From Plasmodium brasilianum (lineage: Eukaryota > Apicomplexa > Aconoidasida > Haemosporida > Plasmodiidae), in contig NC_090127.1 of NCBI RefSeq assembly GCF_023973825.1, forward strand, positions 1,088,001 through 1,152,000: a stretch of DNA of 64,000 nucleotides, read 5' to 3'. The notes beneath the pieces are model-generated. The model did not search any database. It had not been told where the DNA came from and saw nothing but the letters and a program-made list of their open reading frames with translations. The translations under genes were made by a program, and so were the position numbers. Positions within the stretch are counted from its first letter, which is position 1, and each line of letters begins with the position of its first letter. Positions 1-11,720 of this stretch are shown here, one piece after another.

Positions 1-1783
1 ACCAATTGATCTTCTGAATTCTGTAGTTACGCACTATTTTATTTTTTTTTTTTTAATGAAGTTTTCAAACATTCCTTATATGATATTTTTGAAAAATGTA
101 CTTTTGGTTTTTAACATTTAGTAATTTATACTGTTGTTTATATTTAAAAGATTACATTGAAAAAGTCTCTGGAAAAACAAAATTATACATATGTATATTT
201 GCATATATAATACATATCATAACTGCGCATGTTTTTTATATCATTTTTACGTTTTCTTTATAATACATACAAAATATAAAATTAACAATTTCCTAAACAG
301 GTAATAAGCAAAACGATGAAATAAAAGTATTTCTTCCTCGTTAAAAGCAAGTGCGTCACAATTAAAAAAAAAAAGGGAAAAAATAATTTTATAACATATA
401 TTTTGTTATATTTAAAATTATTGTTTAATTTTACATATAACAAGCAAAAAATAGAAAAACATGTTAATTCAAATTTTTGATTTCTAATTACTTTTTCATT
501 TCTTTTTTTTTTTTTATAGCGTTATGTATATAAATGTTAATTTTATCGCTTCATTCGAACAAAATTTTGTACATACATGTATTTATATATGTGACTGTTG
601 TACTTGGCATATAATATATCGTTTATACATTTGTATTTATATATGAATCTATTTAATAGGAACGTAATTTTTTAAGTTTATTCTTGCTTAATTATACAAA
701 TGTGTTCTCAATAATTTTTTTTTTTTGATGAAAACATTTAAAAAAGGAGGTTGTTAAAATATTATAGATAATAAAAGCTGTTTTGTTTCAATAGTGTTTA
801 CCTAATAAAATTATATGTTTTAATGTGAAAGGTGTATTATTGTAATATTTTCATTTTGCTAATTACATTTATTCATTTAAGAAAAAGCTTTTAATTTCTT
901 TTTCAAAATTTTTACCCATTCCTTTTGGTATTCAACTTCATATTGTTATAATTTTCTTGTATTACGCAAATCTTACAAAATGACACCAGAAGTTTGAAGT
1001 TTTAAACTGAAACATTTATTCATAAAAAAAAAAGAGGATATGGTTCTTTTAGTAATTTCAAACATTTTGCACAGAAATATATACGTTTTCTGTACAAATT
1101 ATGAATATAATACGAGAAAACCAAACTCATATTTTTAATAGTTGTATTTTATAGATATTTATATATATTAAGAAAAAAAAAATAAGTAAACATGTAAAGT
1201 GATGAATATGTACACTTTAAAATATATAAAGTTATTCTAAAAGTTGTAAAATACTACATGATTTTATTTCCCCCCCTTCAAATTCAAACGGTGAATGTTC
1301 TTTATTGTACAAGATTTAAAATGTAAGGACAATGTACAGTTTAAGTATAACAGTCAAAAAATATACATGTATATATATTTACGAATTTAAACACACAAAT
1401 TTAATATAACAGGACAAGTTCGTCATATGAATTTATAACATATTTAGCAATGCATTTTATTTCTGGAGGGTACAAATTATTTATACTTAAAAATTTCAGC
1501 GTACTAATTTTTTTTTGTCTATGGTATTCTTTTAAATTATTTATATTCCCGAATTAAAAAATGTGCTTTAATTCTTGTATGTCACGTTATATTTAAAATA
1601 AATAAGAGAAATAGTCGACCAATAAATTGGCAACAAGAATAAATATTTTTACAATTCTCATTATTCTTTTAACTCAGTATATAACTATTATTTTTTTAAT
1701 CTCTTCTTACTACTTCTTTCGTGGTCATATTACATGATTACTATTTGTTTATATGTTTATTTAATTTCTTCCTTTTTGTCCTT
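1..1783. other. Intergenic, no gene seen
   Basis: AT-rich non-coding DNA lying 3' of the CFAP91-like gene, with poly(T) and poly(A) runs and short TA-rich tracts. No open frame with coding-like composition and no tRNA-like fold was seen on either strand. Confidence 0.7.
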
Positions 1784-3721
1784 TTAAAACGCCTCGTTAA
1801 TTTTAGAAAAAACATGCTGAGTTGCAAAATTTGAGACACAGTTATTTTTTTTCTGTTCTAATAAATCGAATTCTGCTCCTCTCTGCTTATCCACATAAGG
1901 AATAATAAAATTTCCAACTAAATCTTTAACTATGAGCTTATTATTCTCATCATTCTTATTGTCTAATGAGTTATAAATTTCATTTAATTGTTCAGCTTTT
2001 TTTTTAGTTTTTAATAATGCTTCTTCTTTTGAGGTATCATTTATTGCTTTGCTCAAAATATCTTCTAAATAAGAATCAACGGTTTGATTATTTAATCCCA
2101 TTATTTCGTTAAATAAATAATCTTCTTTTTCTCTTAATAAAAATTCAGCTTGTCTTTTTCCTTTTTCTTTACATTCTTTTAGCCTTCTTTCTCTTTCAGC
2201 ATATTTGACTAACACAGCAATTTTTCTCTCTTCTTCATATTTTTCTAATTCATTAGATAATGAATCTAATAATTCCGAAATATATTTTCCTTGGACATTT
2301 TCTATATAAGAATCAACTTTGATCTCTTCAAAATTTTCATTTTTAAGTAATTCTTTTTCATTTAAACTATACAAATCTATTTTTTCATAGGCTTTTAATT
2401 CTTCAATTAAATCACTATAAGCATTTTTTCCATCTTTCATTAACATTTTTATAGCTTTGCCTCTGAGCACATTTTGTAAGTATAATATATTTTTTTCAAA
2501 AATTTCTTGCTCCTTACTTTTTATATCTATTGAGGGAATATTGATTTTCATACACTGCAGTTTTTTCTGTGTTTTGGTTTTATCACTTATTAAACATTCA
2601 TCAGAAGTATATTTTTTTTCTTCTTTATTTAAATATCTATAAAATGTGTCAATAATTTTTTTATTATTTTTCTTTTCATATTTCAAAAATTTGTCATATT
2701 CCTTTTCTTCATTTGCCCTGATTAAAGATTCGTTAAATGTAGCATTTAATTCATCTATATCATTTACACTTATTAAATTGTCAATTTTGTTTGATGTTCG
2801 TTCATCTATTTTTTTTGGAATAATCCCAGTTCTTTCCAACCCTATATGGTAGTTAGAAGTGTAATCATTCATATCATCAGTTATATCTGTTTTCTCATTA
2901 TATACTGTTTTCATATGATTTTTTTTTAATATAAACAAATTTCTGATGTCTCTTGCTTTTTCCTTTTCAAAGTTTTCTATAATTTTATCTTTGTTTTCAT
3001 CTCTATTTTGTATAATTTTTTCTACTTCATAAAATATTTTATTTGCTTTTTCTGTATCCCTTTCTACTATAACTTTTTTTAATAATTTCATTTTTTTTTC
3101 TTGTAATTCTTTTATTCTTTTTTCTCTATCTGCCCATTCATGGTATTCAATTTCTTCTAAAATTCTTCTTTTTTCTTGTAAATTTTTAATATTCTCATTT
3201 TTATTTATTTGATCTTCTAGCATTCGTTTTTCTTTTAATTTCCGGACAATTTGTATATTTTCGCTGTTTACTGACAAATTCTTTTCTATACATAAGTTGG
3301 CTATCTCTTTTATTTCTTTTCTTCTTTGTTCTAATTTATAGCTTTCGTTTAGTGTCGTTTCATTTGATGCTACATCGGTTGGTGTAGTTCCCCTTAAGTC
3401 TGTGTCATTCGATGAGGTGTCATTTAGAACCCTCTCATTTAATTCTACATTTGATATGATATTATCCTTCTTAATGTTCTCATTTTCTTCATTTTTAAGT
3501 TTTATTAATTTTTTTTTGGTAATAATCACACCTGTTTTGCTATTATTATCAGTAATTAATTTTTGCTCAGTTTTTAATTTTTCGTTCAATTTTTTATTTT
3601 TATAATAAACGTCATTGACATTTCTACCCCTATAATTAATATTTTTTCTATTCTCATCTATCAGGGCATTTTCGTCATTTTCCTTATTTTTTTTTGACAT
3701 ATATGATTTATAATTGCTCAT
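1784..3721 (-). CDS. CFAP91-like (MAATS1/AAT-1) axonemal coiled-coil protein
   Basis: Single-exon protein of 645 residues, rich in Lys, Glu and Asn and mostly helical. Two blocks resemble CFAP91. Around residues 180-280 is an E-x3-EWA-x-RE-x-RIKELQE-type segment followed by charged helix. Around residues 440-620 is a charged helix leading to TVDSYLEDIL (near 545), an alanine/lysine helix, and IVKDLVGNFIIPYVDK. The same order occurs in animal CFAP91, where the last part reads TVDSYLEDI ... SFLIPEVQK. In other organisms CFAP91/FAP91 is a calmodulin- and spoke-associated protein that anchors radial spokes and the nexin-dynein complex to axonemal doublets. In Plasmodium the only flagellum is that of the male gamete, so a role there is inferred. 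The N-terminal 130 residues are low complexity. The first Met follows an A-poor 2 kb divergent spacer shared with the next gene. The family call rests on remembered motifs, not on an alignment. Confidence 0.8.
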   Translation of the reverse strand: MSNYKSYMSKKNKENDENALIDENRKNINYRGRNVNDVYYKNKKLNEKLKTEQKLITDNNSKTGVIITKKKLIKLKNEENENIKKDNIISNVELNERVLNDTSSNDTDLRGTTPTDVASNETTLNESYKLEQRRKEIKEIANLCIEKNLSVNSENIQIVRKLKEKRMLEDQINKNENIKNLQEKRRILEEIEYHEWADREKRIKELQEKKMKLLKKVIVERDTEKANKIFYEVEKIIQNRDENKDKIIENFEKEKARDIRNLFILKKNHMKTVYNEKTDITDDMNDYTSNYHIGLERTGIIPKKIDERTSNKIDNLISVNDIDELNATFNESLIRANEEKEYDKFLKYEKKNNKKIIDTFYRYLNKEEKKYTSDECLISDKTKTQKKLQCMKINIPSIDIKSKEQEIFEKNILYLQNVLRGKAIKMLMKDGKNAYSDLIEELKAYEKIDLYSLNEKELLKNENFEEIKVDSYIENVQGKYISELLDSLSNELEKYEEERKIAVLVKYAERERRLKECKEKGKRQAEFLLREKEDYLFNEIMGLNNQTVDSYLEDILSKAINDTSKEEALLKTKKKAEQLNEIYNSLDNKNDENNKLIVKDLVGNFIIPYVDKQRGAEFDLLEQKKNNCVSNFATQHVFSKINEAF

Positions 3722-5692
3722 TTCGTTCTATAGACACCTCATACAATATGTAAAATATTATATGCCGTAGTTGCGTGAAAACGTTTTTTTTTTTTTTCTT
3801 TTTTTTGTATTAACTTTTCACGAAAAGATGAGAAGAAAGATCATTTAATATGAATTTGTAAAAAAGATTTTTCTCCTACTTTTATAGATACCTTAATTTG
3901 TTCTTTCCTTCCAACAGATGTAAAAATTAAATGTAAAATAATAGTAAATTTATGATGAAATAATATAATTTTTTATTTTTTTTCAGATAAATTTTTAGGT
4001 AGATAAATGCCCTTATGTAAATATAAAATGAATGTATAGACAAATTTTTTTAATTGCAAATGCATCAATATATATTTTTTTTTTTTTCTTATTAGTATTA
4101 TTGCACATGAGAATAAATGGATTTTAATTTTTAGAATCTAAAGATTGAAATAAAAATAAAATAAAATACAATAAAGATACAAAGTTAGTCAATATTTCCA
4201 AAAAAAAACTTCTAACTATTTTTGGAATTCTTATTCCTCCTGTGCATATTTAGCAATAGACAATATTTTACCATAAAAAAACAAGTTTCTAGATTTAGTT
4301 ATATATTAATTAATACTCATTATTATTTTATAAAAATGCGGATATGTATTTTTTCTCCTTACTGTTTCAGATTTCATTTAATTATAGTAACACGTAAAAG
4401 ATGAGAACTTTCAAAAAATGTATCCACATAATAGAAGGACGAATCAGATATAATTTTTATACAAAAAAAAAAAAAAAAAAAAAAAAAGAATTTTACGTTT
4501 ATTTCTGCAGTTGAGGTGATAAAATGCAAATTATGGGACAAACACGCAATTAGAAAACCTGTATATTATTTTTAATATATTAATTGGCAATAAGATTTTT
4601 ACCGTTTTCAGCTCGTTATACCAACATATATATATATACATATATACAAACTAATGTGCATATATATACACCTATTTAACAAATGTTCTCATACTATATA
4701 CATATAATGTGTATGAGTTTCAAAACTCATTGAAAAAGGGCATATTTTTATGTATACTGTTTTTTCTTCTTTTTTAATAATATAAAAAGGAAATATTGCA
4801 TCTTAAATATTATCGATCTGTTAAGCAAAAAAATTAACAATTCCGCATTTATGTAATTACGAAAAATCATTTGGTTATCAACTTTTTGAAATTTCTCTTT
4901 TTATGTTTGTTATAACCCTTCTAAACTCAGTCGACATCACCTTTTGAGTATGTACGTGTATATATACATATTTATTTCTTTGCCGAATTAAGATATATAT
5001 ATTTAAATTTTCTTTAGACCGTGATGAAATAATAAGAAAAAATTCTTCAATATATATATGACTTACTATTTCTTTTTCATTATTATTGCATTCTCTTTTA
5101 AATTAATATGGATAATGCATAATGGATAATGGGAAAAAAAAAAAAAATTCATTTTTCCACTTATATATATATATATAAATATAATTTTTAAAAATACTAT
5201 ATTTTTTTTTAAATTCATTTGTTATTTACGCAAACATATAAATATAATAAAATAAACAATTAAAGGGTAAAAATTTTACATTTACCGCTTCTTTTTTTTT
5301 TTTTTTTTTTTTTTTTTTCCTTCGATTTATAAAAAATTTGTAAACTTTTCATTTTATTGAATTAATATATTTTCTTTCCAAATAGATAAAAGAGTAAATT
5401 TTAAAGATAACAATTTTTTTTTTTTTTTTGTGTATAAAGCGGTTATTATATACATATTGTACGTAATATTTTCAATGTATATATTAATATATATATGTAT
5501 ATTATGTATATATTACGTATATATTTGTTATGTTTATATATTATATTTTCATGTATGTATAAGTGTATGAATTAAATTTACAATAATAGAACATTTTTGC
5601 ATGAATTTACAAAAATTAACATCGTGCTTTCATGTAGCTATTTGTTTATTTATTTATATAACTTTTTTGGCGAATAAAAAAGAAGGGAAAAA
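3722..5692. promoter_or_regulatory. Divergent intergenic region (likely bidirectional promoter)
   Basis: About 2 kb between two diverging genes. It holds long poly(A)/poly(T) runs (for example near 4470-4490 and 5290-5318) and TA-rich tracts near 4626-4650, 5160-5180 and 5480-5530. Such tracts are usual in Plasmodium promoters. No specific factor site or gene was recognised; the small open frame at 4222-4404 has intergenic composition. Confidence 0.5.
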
Positions 5693-8600
5693 ATGAATTT
5701 TATTCCAAATAAACGTAATATAAGAAGTACAAAATCTGAAGTCATTCGAAAAATTAACAATAATGGCTATAATGCTAATAATAGCAATAATTTAATAGAG
5801 AATAATAAAAATGAAAATGGTACTAGTAATGATAATTTTACACTTGAAGATAATACTTTAAATGGGAGTTATGATATAGATAAAAGGTCAGAGATTCATT
5901 ATTGTAATAAAGCTTTTGATCCACAGTATTTGTATATGAATAAAATTTCGAATGATGTGAGGTCTACAAGAAATCGTACTTCTACACATAGAATTATTTC
6001 CCCTCGTTCACAATCTATAAATTTGTTAGCTCAAAAAGTAGCAAGAACTTCAAATGTATCTAAAATTTTTGATGATAAAGCATCCGTCGTTTCGTTTTAT
6101 ACGAATAAAAAAAAAAATTTAGACAGAATACCTATTCCTGAATCTAATGATAGTTTTAAAACACAAGCGAATTCACAAATAGTAGAGCAATCTATAGAAT
6201 TGTTGAAACATTTAATCAACCAAGAAAACAGAGAACATCATTCCTCATCTCAAGAAAATGAGAAAAAAAATAAATTAATGTTTAAATTAGTCGAACAATT
6301 AAAACAATGTGATGACATACCAGAACACACACAGGGGGAATATAATAATACCAATAATTCACTTGATTTATACAAAAAAAAAATAGATATGCTGAATTTA
6401 AAATTTCTGAAATTAAAAAATGAATATTCGCATCTAAATAACGAAAATGTTGTCCTTAAAAAACAGTTAAGAAACATAAAGGATAACTATCATATGATAA
6501 ATCAAAAGAGCGCAACTGTATCTTTTTCCAGAGGACCGACGAAAGAAGACATGTTGAGAAGTAATGATATCGGAAGCGATAACAACAGTTATAATAATAA
6601 CAGCAATAGTAATAACAACAGTATTAGTAATAACAATTTCAATAGTAATAACATCAGCAATAGTAATTATGAGCAACAATTAAGAGAAGCACAAATGGAT
6701 GGCGTATCATTAAACAAGACTGTGAGTATTGATAAGGTACCATCGTCCATGCATCAAATGGCAAAAAAGAAATTAGTAGATAATCAAGTACAAACGGAAA
6801 ATACTTTTCCAAGTCGTATTGTACCTTCCTCTGATAATAAAAAACAAGGGGGGGAAGGAGGACCATCAAGTATTTACCATGGAGGTAGATTAAATTCAAG
6901 TTTTTTAGATGAAAATTACATAAACAAAATTAGGGAAGAAATTAGAAATGAAGTTATTCAAGAGGTTACCAATAAATTGGATAAAGAGTATAAAGAAGAA
7001 TTACTTAAGATAAGAAAAAGTGTAAATAACAACATGTATAATCCTAGTAATATGGAAGAATTTTCCGCCGACACGATTTTTAATAATTGTCGAGATCAAT
7101 TGGATGAGCAAATAAATGATACTATTAATAGATATAAAAACAGCATTTTTGATAATTTTAAAGATATATTGAATTTATCCAAAGGAATAGGAATAAAATC
7201 GTTAGAACACATGAGTAATGAAGAAGATGAGAGAAACAAAAAGGAAAAAAAAAAAATAGAGGAGGAGGGAAGTGAGGAAGAAGGAGGGAAAGAAGGAGGG
7301 AAGGAAGCAAAGGAAGAAGTGGAGAAGGAAACAGTGGAAAAAGCGAACGAAGAGGAAGAGGGACAAGAAATGGGCAATTTTTCTTTGATATCGTTGAATG
7401 ATAAAATTAATGATTGTTTATGCTTGTTTGAAAATATTAGCAAAAATAAAGAGAAACTCAAAATAAAAGAGGAAAAAAGAAAAGGTGAAAGGAATAATGT
7501 AATTAACGCACTGAATAATATAAACACATGTATGAATGAAATTGATGACATGATTAACAATCTTAATGCTAATATAGGTAAGAATATTATTTTGGATGAT
7601 GAAGAAAGCTATCCTGGAGATATCAGCATTTTGAAGAGGACTTCTTCTAAAAGTGAAGATGACGAGGGAGAGGAAATGACCAGTTGTAGGTCCCTTGCAA
7701 ACACTATTGAGAGTAGCGAGGTGGAAGAAATTGAAGAAGATATTATTGAAGAACATAGGGCGGAAATGGAGCATAGGAAAAGGAATGACAAGGCTTATAA
7801 TAGTAATATTCAATGTAGAATTTTATCATGCGAGGATAAAATAGATACTATGAGTAACAAATCATTGAAGAGCAATCATTCTGAGGTGCATAACAGGAAA
7901 TATCATGGAGATAATTTAAATATTATAACAAGTAATAATATGCATATAATTCATGAGAATTTTACATCTGATGTTATGACCAAAAACATGCATGCTGACA
8001 TAAATGATGGAATAAATAATATAATAAATAATGACCTATATAATGATTTAGATAATGACTCAAATGACAATATTAATCATTTGGGGTTTCATCAAGGAAC
8101 TTCAATAAACATGAAGAACACAAATAATGGTACAGCTATAGCAGAACAGAATTGTGATAAAAATATAACGAATAAGGAAAATATAAGATGTAACAATACT
8201 GAGGAAAGAGATAAGAACGTAAATCGAAATGCCATTGAGACTAGTACAAAACAAGATGACAAGGAATCTTCAATTACTACAAGTACGGATAAAAATAAGG
8301 GTAATGTACAAAATGAAAAAGAGAAGAAAAAAGGTAAATGGAGAAATATATTTTCTAGTAAAAAAATGAAGAAAAAAAATTTCGTCGATAATTTTGGTGA
8401 TGACGCAGAATTATGGTCGAAGAGTGAAAAGTGTGAAAGTGGTCAAAATGGTGAAACTGGTCCAAATGGTGAAAACTACAAAAGTAATAGTAGCAGTAAA
8501 AAGGGAGATGAATATTTTTATAATACTATTAATACATCTTCAAATAATATGCACATTGAACGGGGAGAGTTAGATGTTATTACGAATCCTATAAATAGTG

Positions 8601-9892
8601 AGGATGTATCTAATGCTTATAATAGGTTAGGAAATGCTTCTAATAATGCATATTGTGTTGAACAGAAACTCTTGCATACCACTTCAAGCGATGAGAAAAC
8701 AGAGTGCTTTCAAACGAACGCATATAACATAAGTCAAGGAATGTATTTATCCCATGGTAATCCAAATGTAGTGGGAGATGAATTGTGTAAGGATCAACAT
8801 AATAAGGAAAATCATATGAATATAAGTATGAATGTGAATATTAATAGTGCTAGTATTAATAACAATTTGAACACATTTGAAAATTATGATTTTAATATGA
8901 ACAATTACCATAGTGGTGAGGGAATGAACAATCTTGACGTGAAGAATCGTTACAACAGTAGTAAAATTGATGGCAATAATATTTTCAGTTCTTCAAATAA
9001 TCTGGACGTGAGTAACAGTTACAATGCAACGCGTGGTATTAATAATAGCAGTAGTAATAATAATAGTAATGGTAATATTAACTATAATAGTAACAGCTCG
9101 TATATTTACGAAAGCAATAATATATATAATAACAATGCGCATAATAATAATGAGGGTATGGAAAGAAATTCCATTAATTGTTCAGTTTATTCATATAATC
9201 CATCCAATAATAATAAAAAATGTTTTGTTCCCATTGATGAACATATAAATGATCAGGAGAATTTTCTGATCAAAAAAAAAAATAGCCAAAAAATGTTCAA
9301 CTATAATAATGAAGGGAATAATTTAAATAATAATTTCATCTATATGGAACAAAATGAAAACGACTTATTAATGGAAACAGCACATATACAATTTAATAAC
9401 GAAAAAGAAAATTGCCTAAACTTTCGTAACAGTGAAATAAATAATGGTAAGGGAAACGACTATAATAATAATAATTACGATGATCACAACTACAATAATA
9501 ACAATTACAGTAATCATGTTAGTAGTAATTATAATTATAAAGTAGGCAATACCATGAAATTTGCTGATGAGGCAGATAATCAGTACAATTTATTTTACAA
9601 TATGAATAATCAAAATGAAGACACGAATAATAATATTGTTTATTTAAAGAATTATGACCATGTACAACAGTTCAATGATGCATCACAAAGTAATTGTTCT
9701 AATTATTATAATAAAACTGCTAATATAAAAAGAGTAAATAGTTCTGCAACAAATACAAATAAGAACGTTACTACTAGTAATTTGTCTCATAATAATAAAC
9801 TTAAATTATCAACAAAAAGTGAAGTTCATTACAATTCTTACAAATCACAAAAAAATAAAACCAAAAAAAATCTCGAAGATCTTTTCGCATAA
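5693..9892 (+). CDS. Large Asn-rich coiled-coil protein, unknown function
   Basis: Single exon of 1399 residues; I do not recognise the family. Order of parts: an N-terminal basic region (about 1-150); a helical segment with leucines and glutamates (about 165-270) containing a predicted coiled coil around ILNLKFLKLKNEYSHLNNEN-type sequence; an Asn/Ser insert (about 290-325); a second helical block (about 405-510); a Glu/Lys/Gly stretch (about 515-560); a further helical segment (about 570-630); then some 750 residues dominated by Asn, with scattered Ser and Tyr. No signal peptide or membrane span is visible. The start ATG follows an A-rich leader (aaaaaATG) and no upstream in-frame start is seen. 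The C-terminus ends in a basic tail, KNKTKKNLEDLFA. Likely cytosolic or cytoskeletal, but that is only inference from the coiled coils. Confidence 0.85.
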   Translation: MNFIPNKRNIRSTKSEVIRKINNNGYNANNSNNLIENNKNENGTSNDNFTLEDNTLNGSYDIDKRSEIHYCNKAFDPQYLYMNKISNDVRSTRNRTSTHRIISPRSQSINLLAQKVARTSNVSKIFDDKASVVSFYTNKKKNLDRIPIPESNDSFKTQANSQIVEQSIELLKHLINQENREHHSSSQENEKKNKLMFKLVEQLKQCDDIPEHTQGEYNNTNNSLDLYKKKIDMLNLKFLKLKNEYSHLNNENVVLKKQLRNIKDNYHMINQKSATVSFSRGPTKEDMLRSNDIGSDNNSYNNNSNSNNNSISNNNFNSNNISNSNYEQQLREAQMDGVSLNKTVSIDKVPSSMHQMAKKKLVDNQVQTENTFPSRIVPSSDNKKQGGEGGPSSIYHGGRLNSSFLDENYINKIREEIRNEVIQEVTNKLDKEYKEELLKIRKSVNNNMYNPSNMEEFSADTIFNNCRDQLDEQINDTINRYKNSIFDNFKDILNLSKGIGIKSLEHMSNEEDERNKKEKKKIEEEGSEEEGGKEGGKEAKEEVEKETVEKANEEEEGQEMGNFSLISLNDKINDCLCLFENISKNKEKLKIKEEKRKGERNNVINALNNINTCMNEIDDMINNLNANIGKNIILDDEESYPGDISILKRTSSKSEDDEGEEMTSCRSLANTIESSEVEEIEEDIIEEHRAEMEHRKRNDKAYNSNIQCRILSCEDKIDTMSNKSLKSNHSEVHNRKYHGDNLNIITSNNMHIIHENFTSDVMTKNMHADINDGINNIINNDLYNDLDNDSNDNINHLGFHQGTSINMKNTNNGTAIAEQNCDKNITNKENIRCNNTEERDKNVNRNAIETSTKQDDKESSITTSTDKNKGNVQNEKEKKKGKWRNIFSSKKMKKKNFVDNFGDDAELWSKSEKCESGQNGETGPNGENYKSNSSSKKGDEYFYNTINTSSNNMHIERGELDVITNPINSEDVSNAYNRLGNASNNAYCVEQKLLHTTSSDEKTECFQTNAYNISQGMYLSHGNPNVVGDELCKDQHNKENHMNISMNVNINSASINNNLNTFENYDFNMNNYHSGEGMNNLDVKNRYNSSKIDGNNIFSSSNNLDVSNSYNATRGINNSSSNNNSNGNINYNSNSSYIYESNNIYNNNAHNNNEGMERNSINCSVYSYNPSNNNKKCFVPIDEHINDQENFLIKKKNSQKMFNYNNEGNNLNNNFIYMEQNENDLLMETAHIQFNNEKENCLNFRNSEINNGKGNDYNNNNYDDHNYNNNNYSNHVSSNYNYKVGNTMKFADEADNQYNLFYNMNNQNEDTNNNIVYLKNYDHVQQFNDASQSNCSNYYNKTANIKRVNSSATNTNKNVTTSNLSHNNKLKLSTKSEVHYNSYKSQKNKTKKNLEDLFA

Positions 9893-11364
9893 CCACAATG
9901 ATATGTGCCTATATCTCCTTTCGGAGAAATTTATGGTGATATTTAATTTGAAAATTATTTAGCGCCCACGTCTTAAATTTCGTATTTTGCGGTTATCTCT
10001 TTGTGTTGTGTTTCTTCTTTTTTTTTTTTTTTTTTTTTGTATCCTGTTAAAAATTAAATTACTTTAAATGTGTTTATATATATATATATATATATATTTG
10101 TATATGTACATACTTGTATATATTATGTAGCTATATACAGGAACTTCTTTTTTTTTTTTTGTACCTTATTTTATTCAACTTTTTTTATCACTTTTTTGTT
10201 TTGATGCACATTTACCTAATTTTTTGTAAACCCTTTTTGAGTCTTATATGTGTGTAATTTTTAATACGTATTACAATTTGCACAAATTTCTTTTTCAGTT
10301 TTTTCATTTGTAGTTGAGTAAATTATGTTATATGTAATTATATAAGAAATCTTTTCTGTGTTTTTATGAAATAACCCATAAAAGTGTTTCTATCCCGCAC
10401 ATATCATTTCCATAATAATTGCATTTCTTTTTTTTTTATAATCTGTTTTGTATTAAGAATATTAAGATGTTTAATATGTTCTTAACGTGGATATAACATT
10501 ATGTTTTAATGTATTTATTCTTTTTATACTTTTATAAGCACTTTTTAAAAAATTAGTTATTATTTGATATAATAATACTCATAAACTAATACTTAGAATT
10601 TTAAATTATTTTTACGTACATACAAAATATGGAGCATTAACACTAATAAGCTGTTATGAAGTCATAAATTATCTACGTAGTTATGTATATATATATACAG
10701 TACATATGTCCAAAACATGTAGTTTTATTGGTTCACATAGAGTACTATATTTCTATGTAACAAAAAACTGCGTTCCTATTAGGAGTATATATAGAGCTGA
10801 AAAACAACAAGTTATACCTATAATATATAAGGATAGATTCATATATATTTATCTATACATTATATATATATATATATTCCCCAAAAGAACGTCTTTTTCA
10901 GTTAATGCAAACCCGTTTTGCAGCATCAAAATGGCCATATCTACATATTTAAGTTAAACTTCTTTAATGTACGCAAAGTTATAATTTTTTAAACTAGGTA
11001 ATTTATTTATGTTCTCAAATATTCGTAGAATTTATTTTAATTATAAAAATACTATTTACAAATATCAATCACATGGAACTAAAAAAATTAAATAATTATT
11101 ACTACAAAATATATAAATATATAATATTCATTTATACCTGTAAGTAAAAATTGCCTTAATATTCATTGCTTTATTTTTACAGTATCGCAATGAACGTATA
11201 AAAAAAAAAATATATATATATAAGAAATTGAAATAATTCGAACTTTAAATTATATCATAAATAATAATAAAATTAAAGGACGAAAGAATTTGAGCTATAA
11301 TGTTTTTTCTTAAATATAATTTATCATAATTGTTCTTTCGTTATTTTATTCTTATAATTAAAAA

Positions 11365-11399
<35 letters not shown>

Positions 11400-11720
11400 C
11401 TTTATTTTTCATACACTATATCGATTCATTACATAACAATTTATGATTTAATGTTTATAATTTTATACAGAATTTATCAATTATAAATTATTATTTGTAG
11501 CTAAACTTTTATTAATACCGTTTCTTTTTCGTTTTATTTTTCATTCGTTAACTTCATTATTTTCCATATATTTTTTTTTTTTGAAAATCCCAAAACCGAT
11601 CAGATCAAGCTGCTTTTTGACAAAAAACACAAATTATATTAAATCAAATCAAATCAAATCTTTTTTTTCTTTTTAAACTGCAATTTTATTTTTCAGAAAA
11701 ATGAAATTATTACATAACAA
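9893..11720. other. Intergenic, no gene seen
   Basis: Spacer between two genes on the same strand, containing 3' sequence of the Asn-rich gene and the upstream region of the palmitoyltransferase. It has poly(T) runs, a TA run near 10076-10096 and a four-copy pentanucleotide (AAATC) at 11641-11660. The 83-codon frame at 10706-10957 is mostly Ile/Tyr from TA repeats and is not credible. Confidence 0.6.

Noticed and set aside
10706..10957. 83-codon plus-strand frame upstream of the DHHC gene
   Set aside because: The second half is TA-repeat translation, and nothing suggests splicing to the downstream gene.
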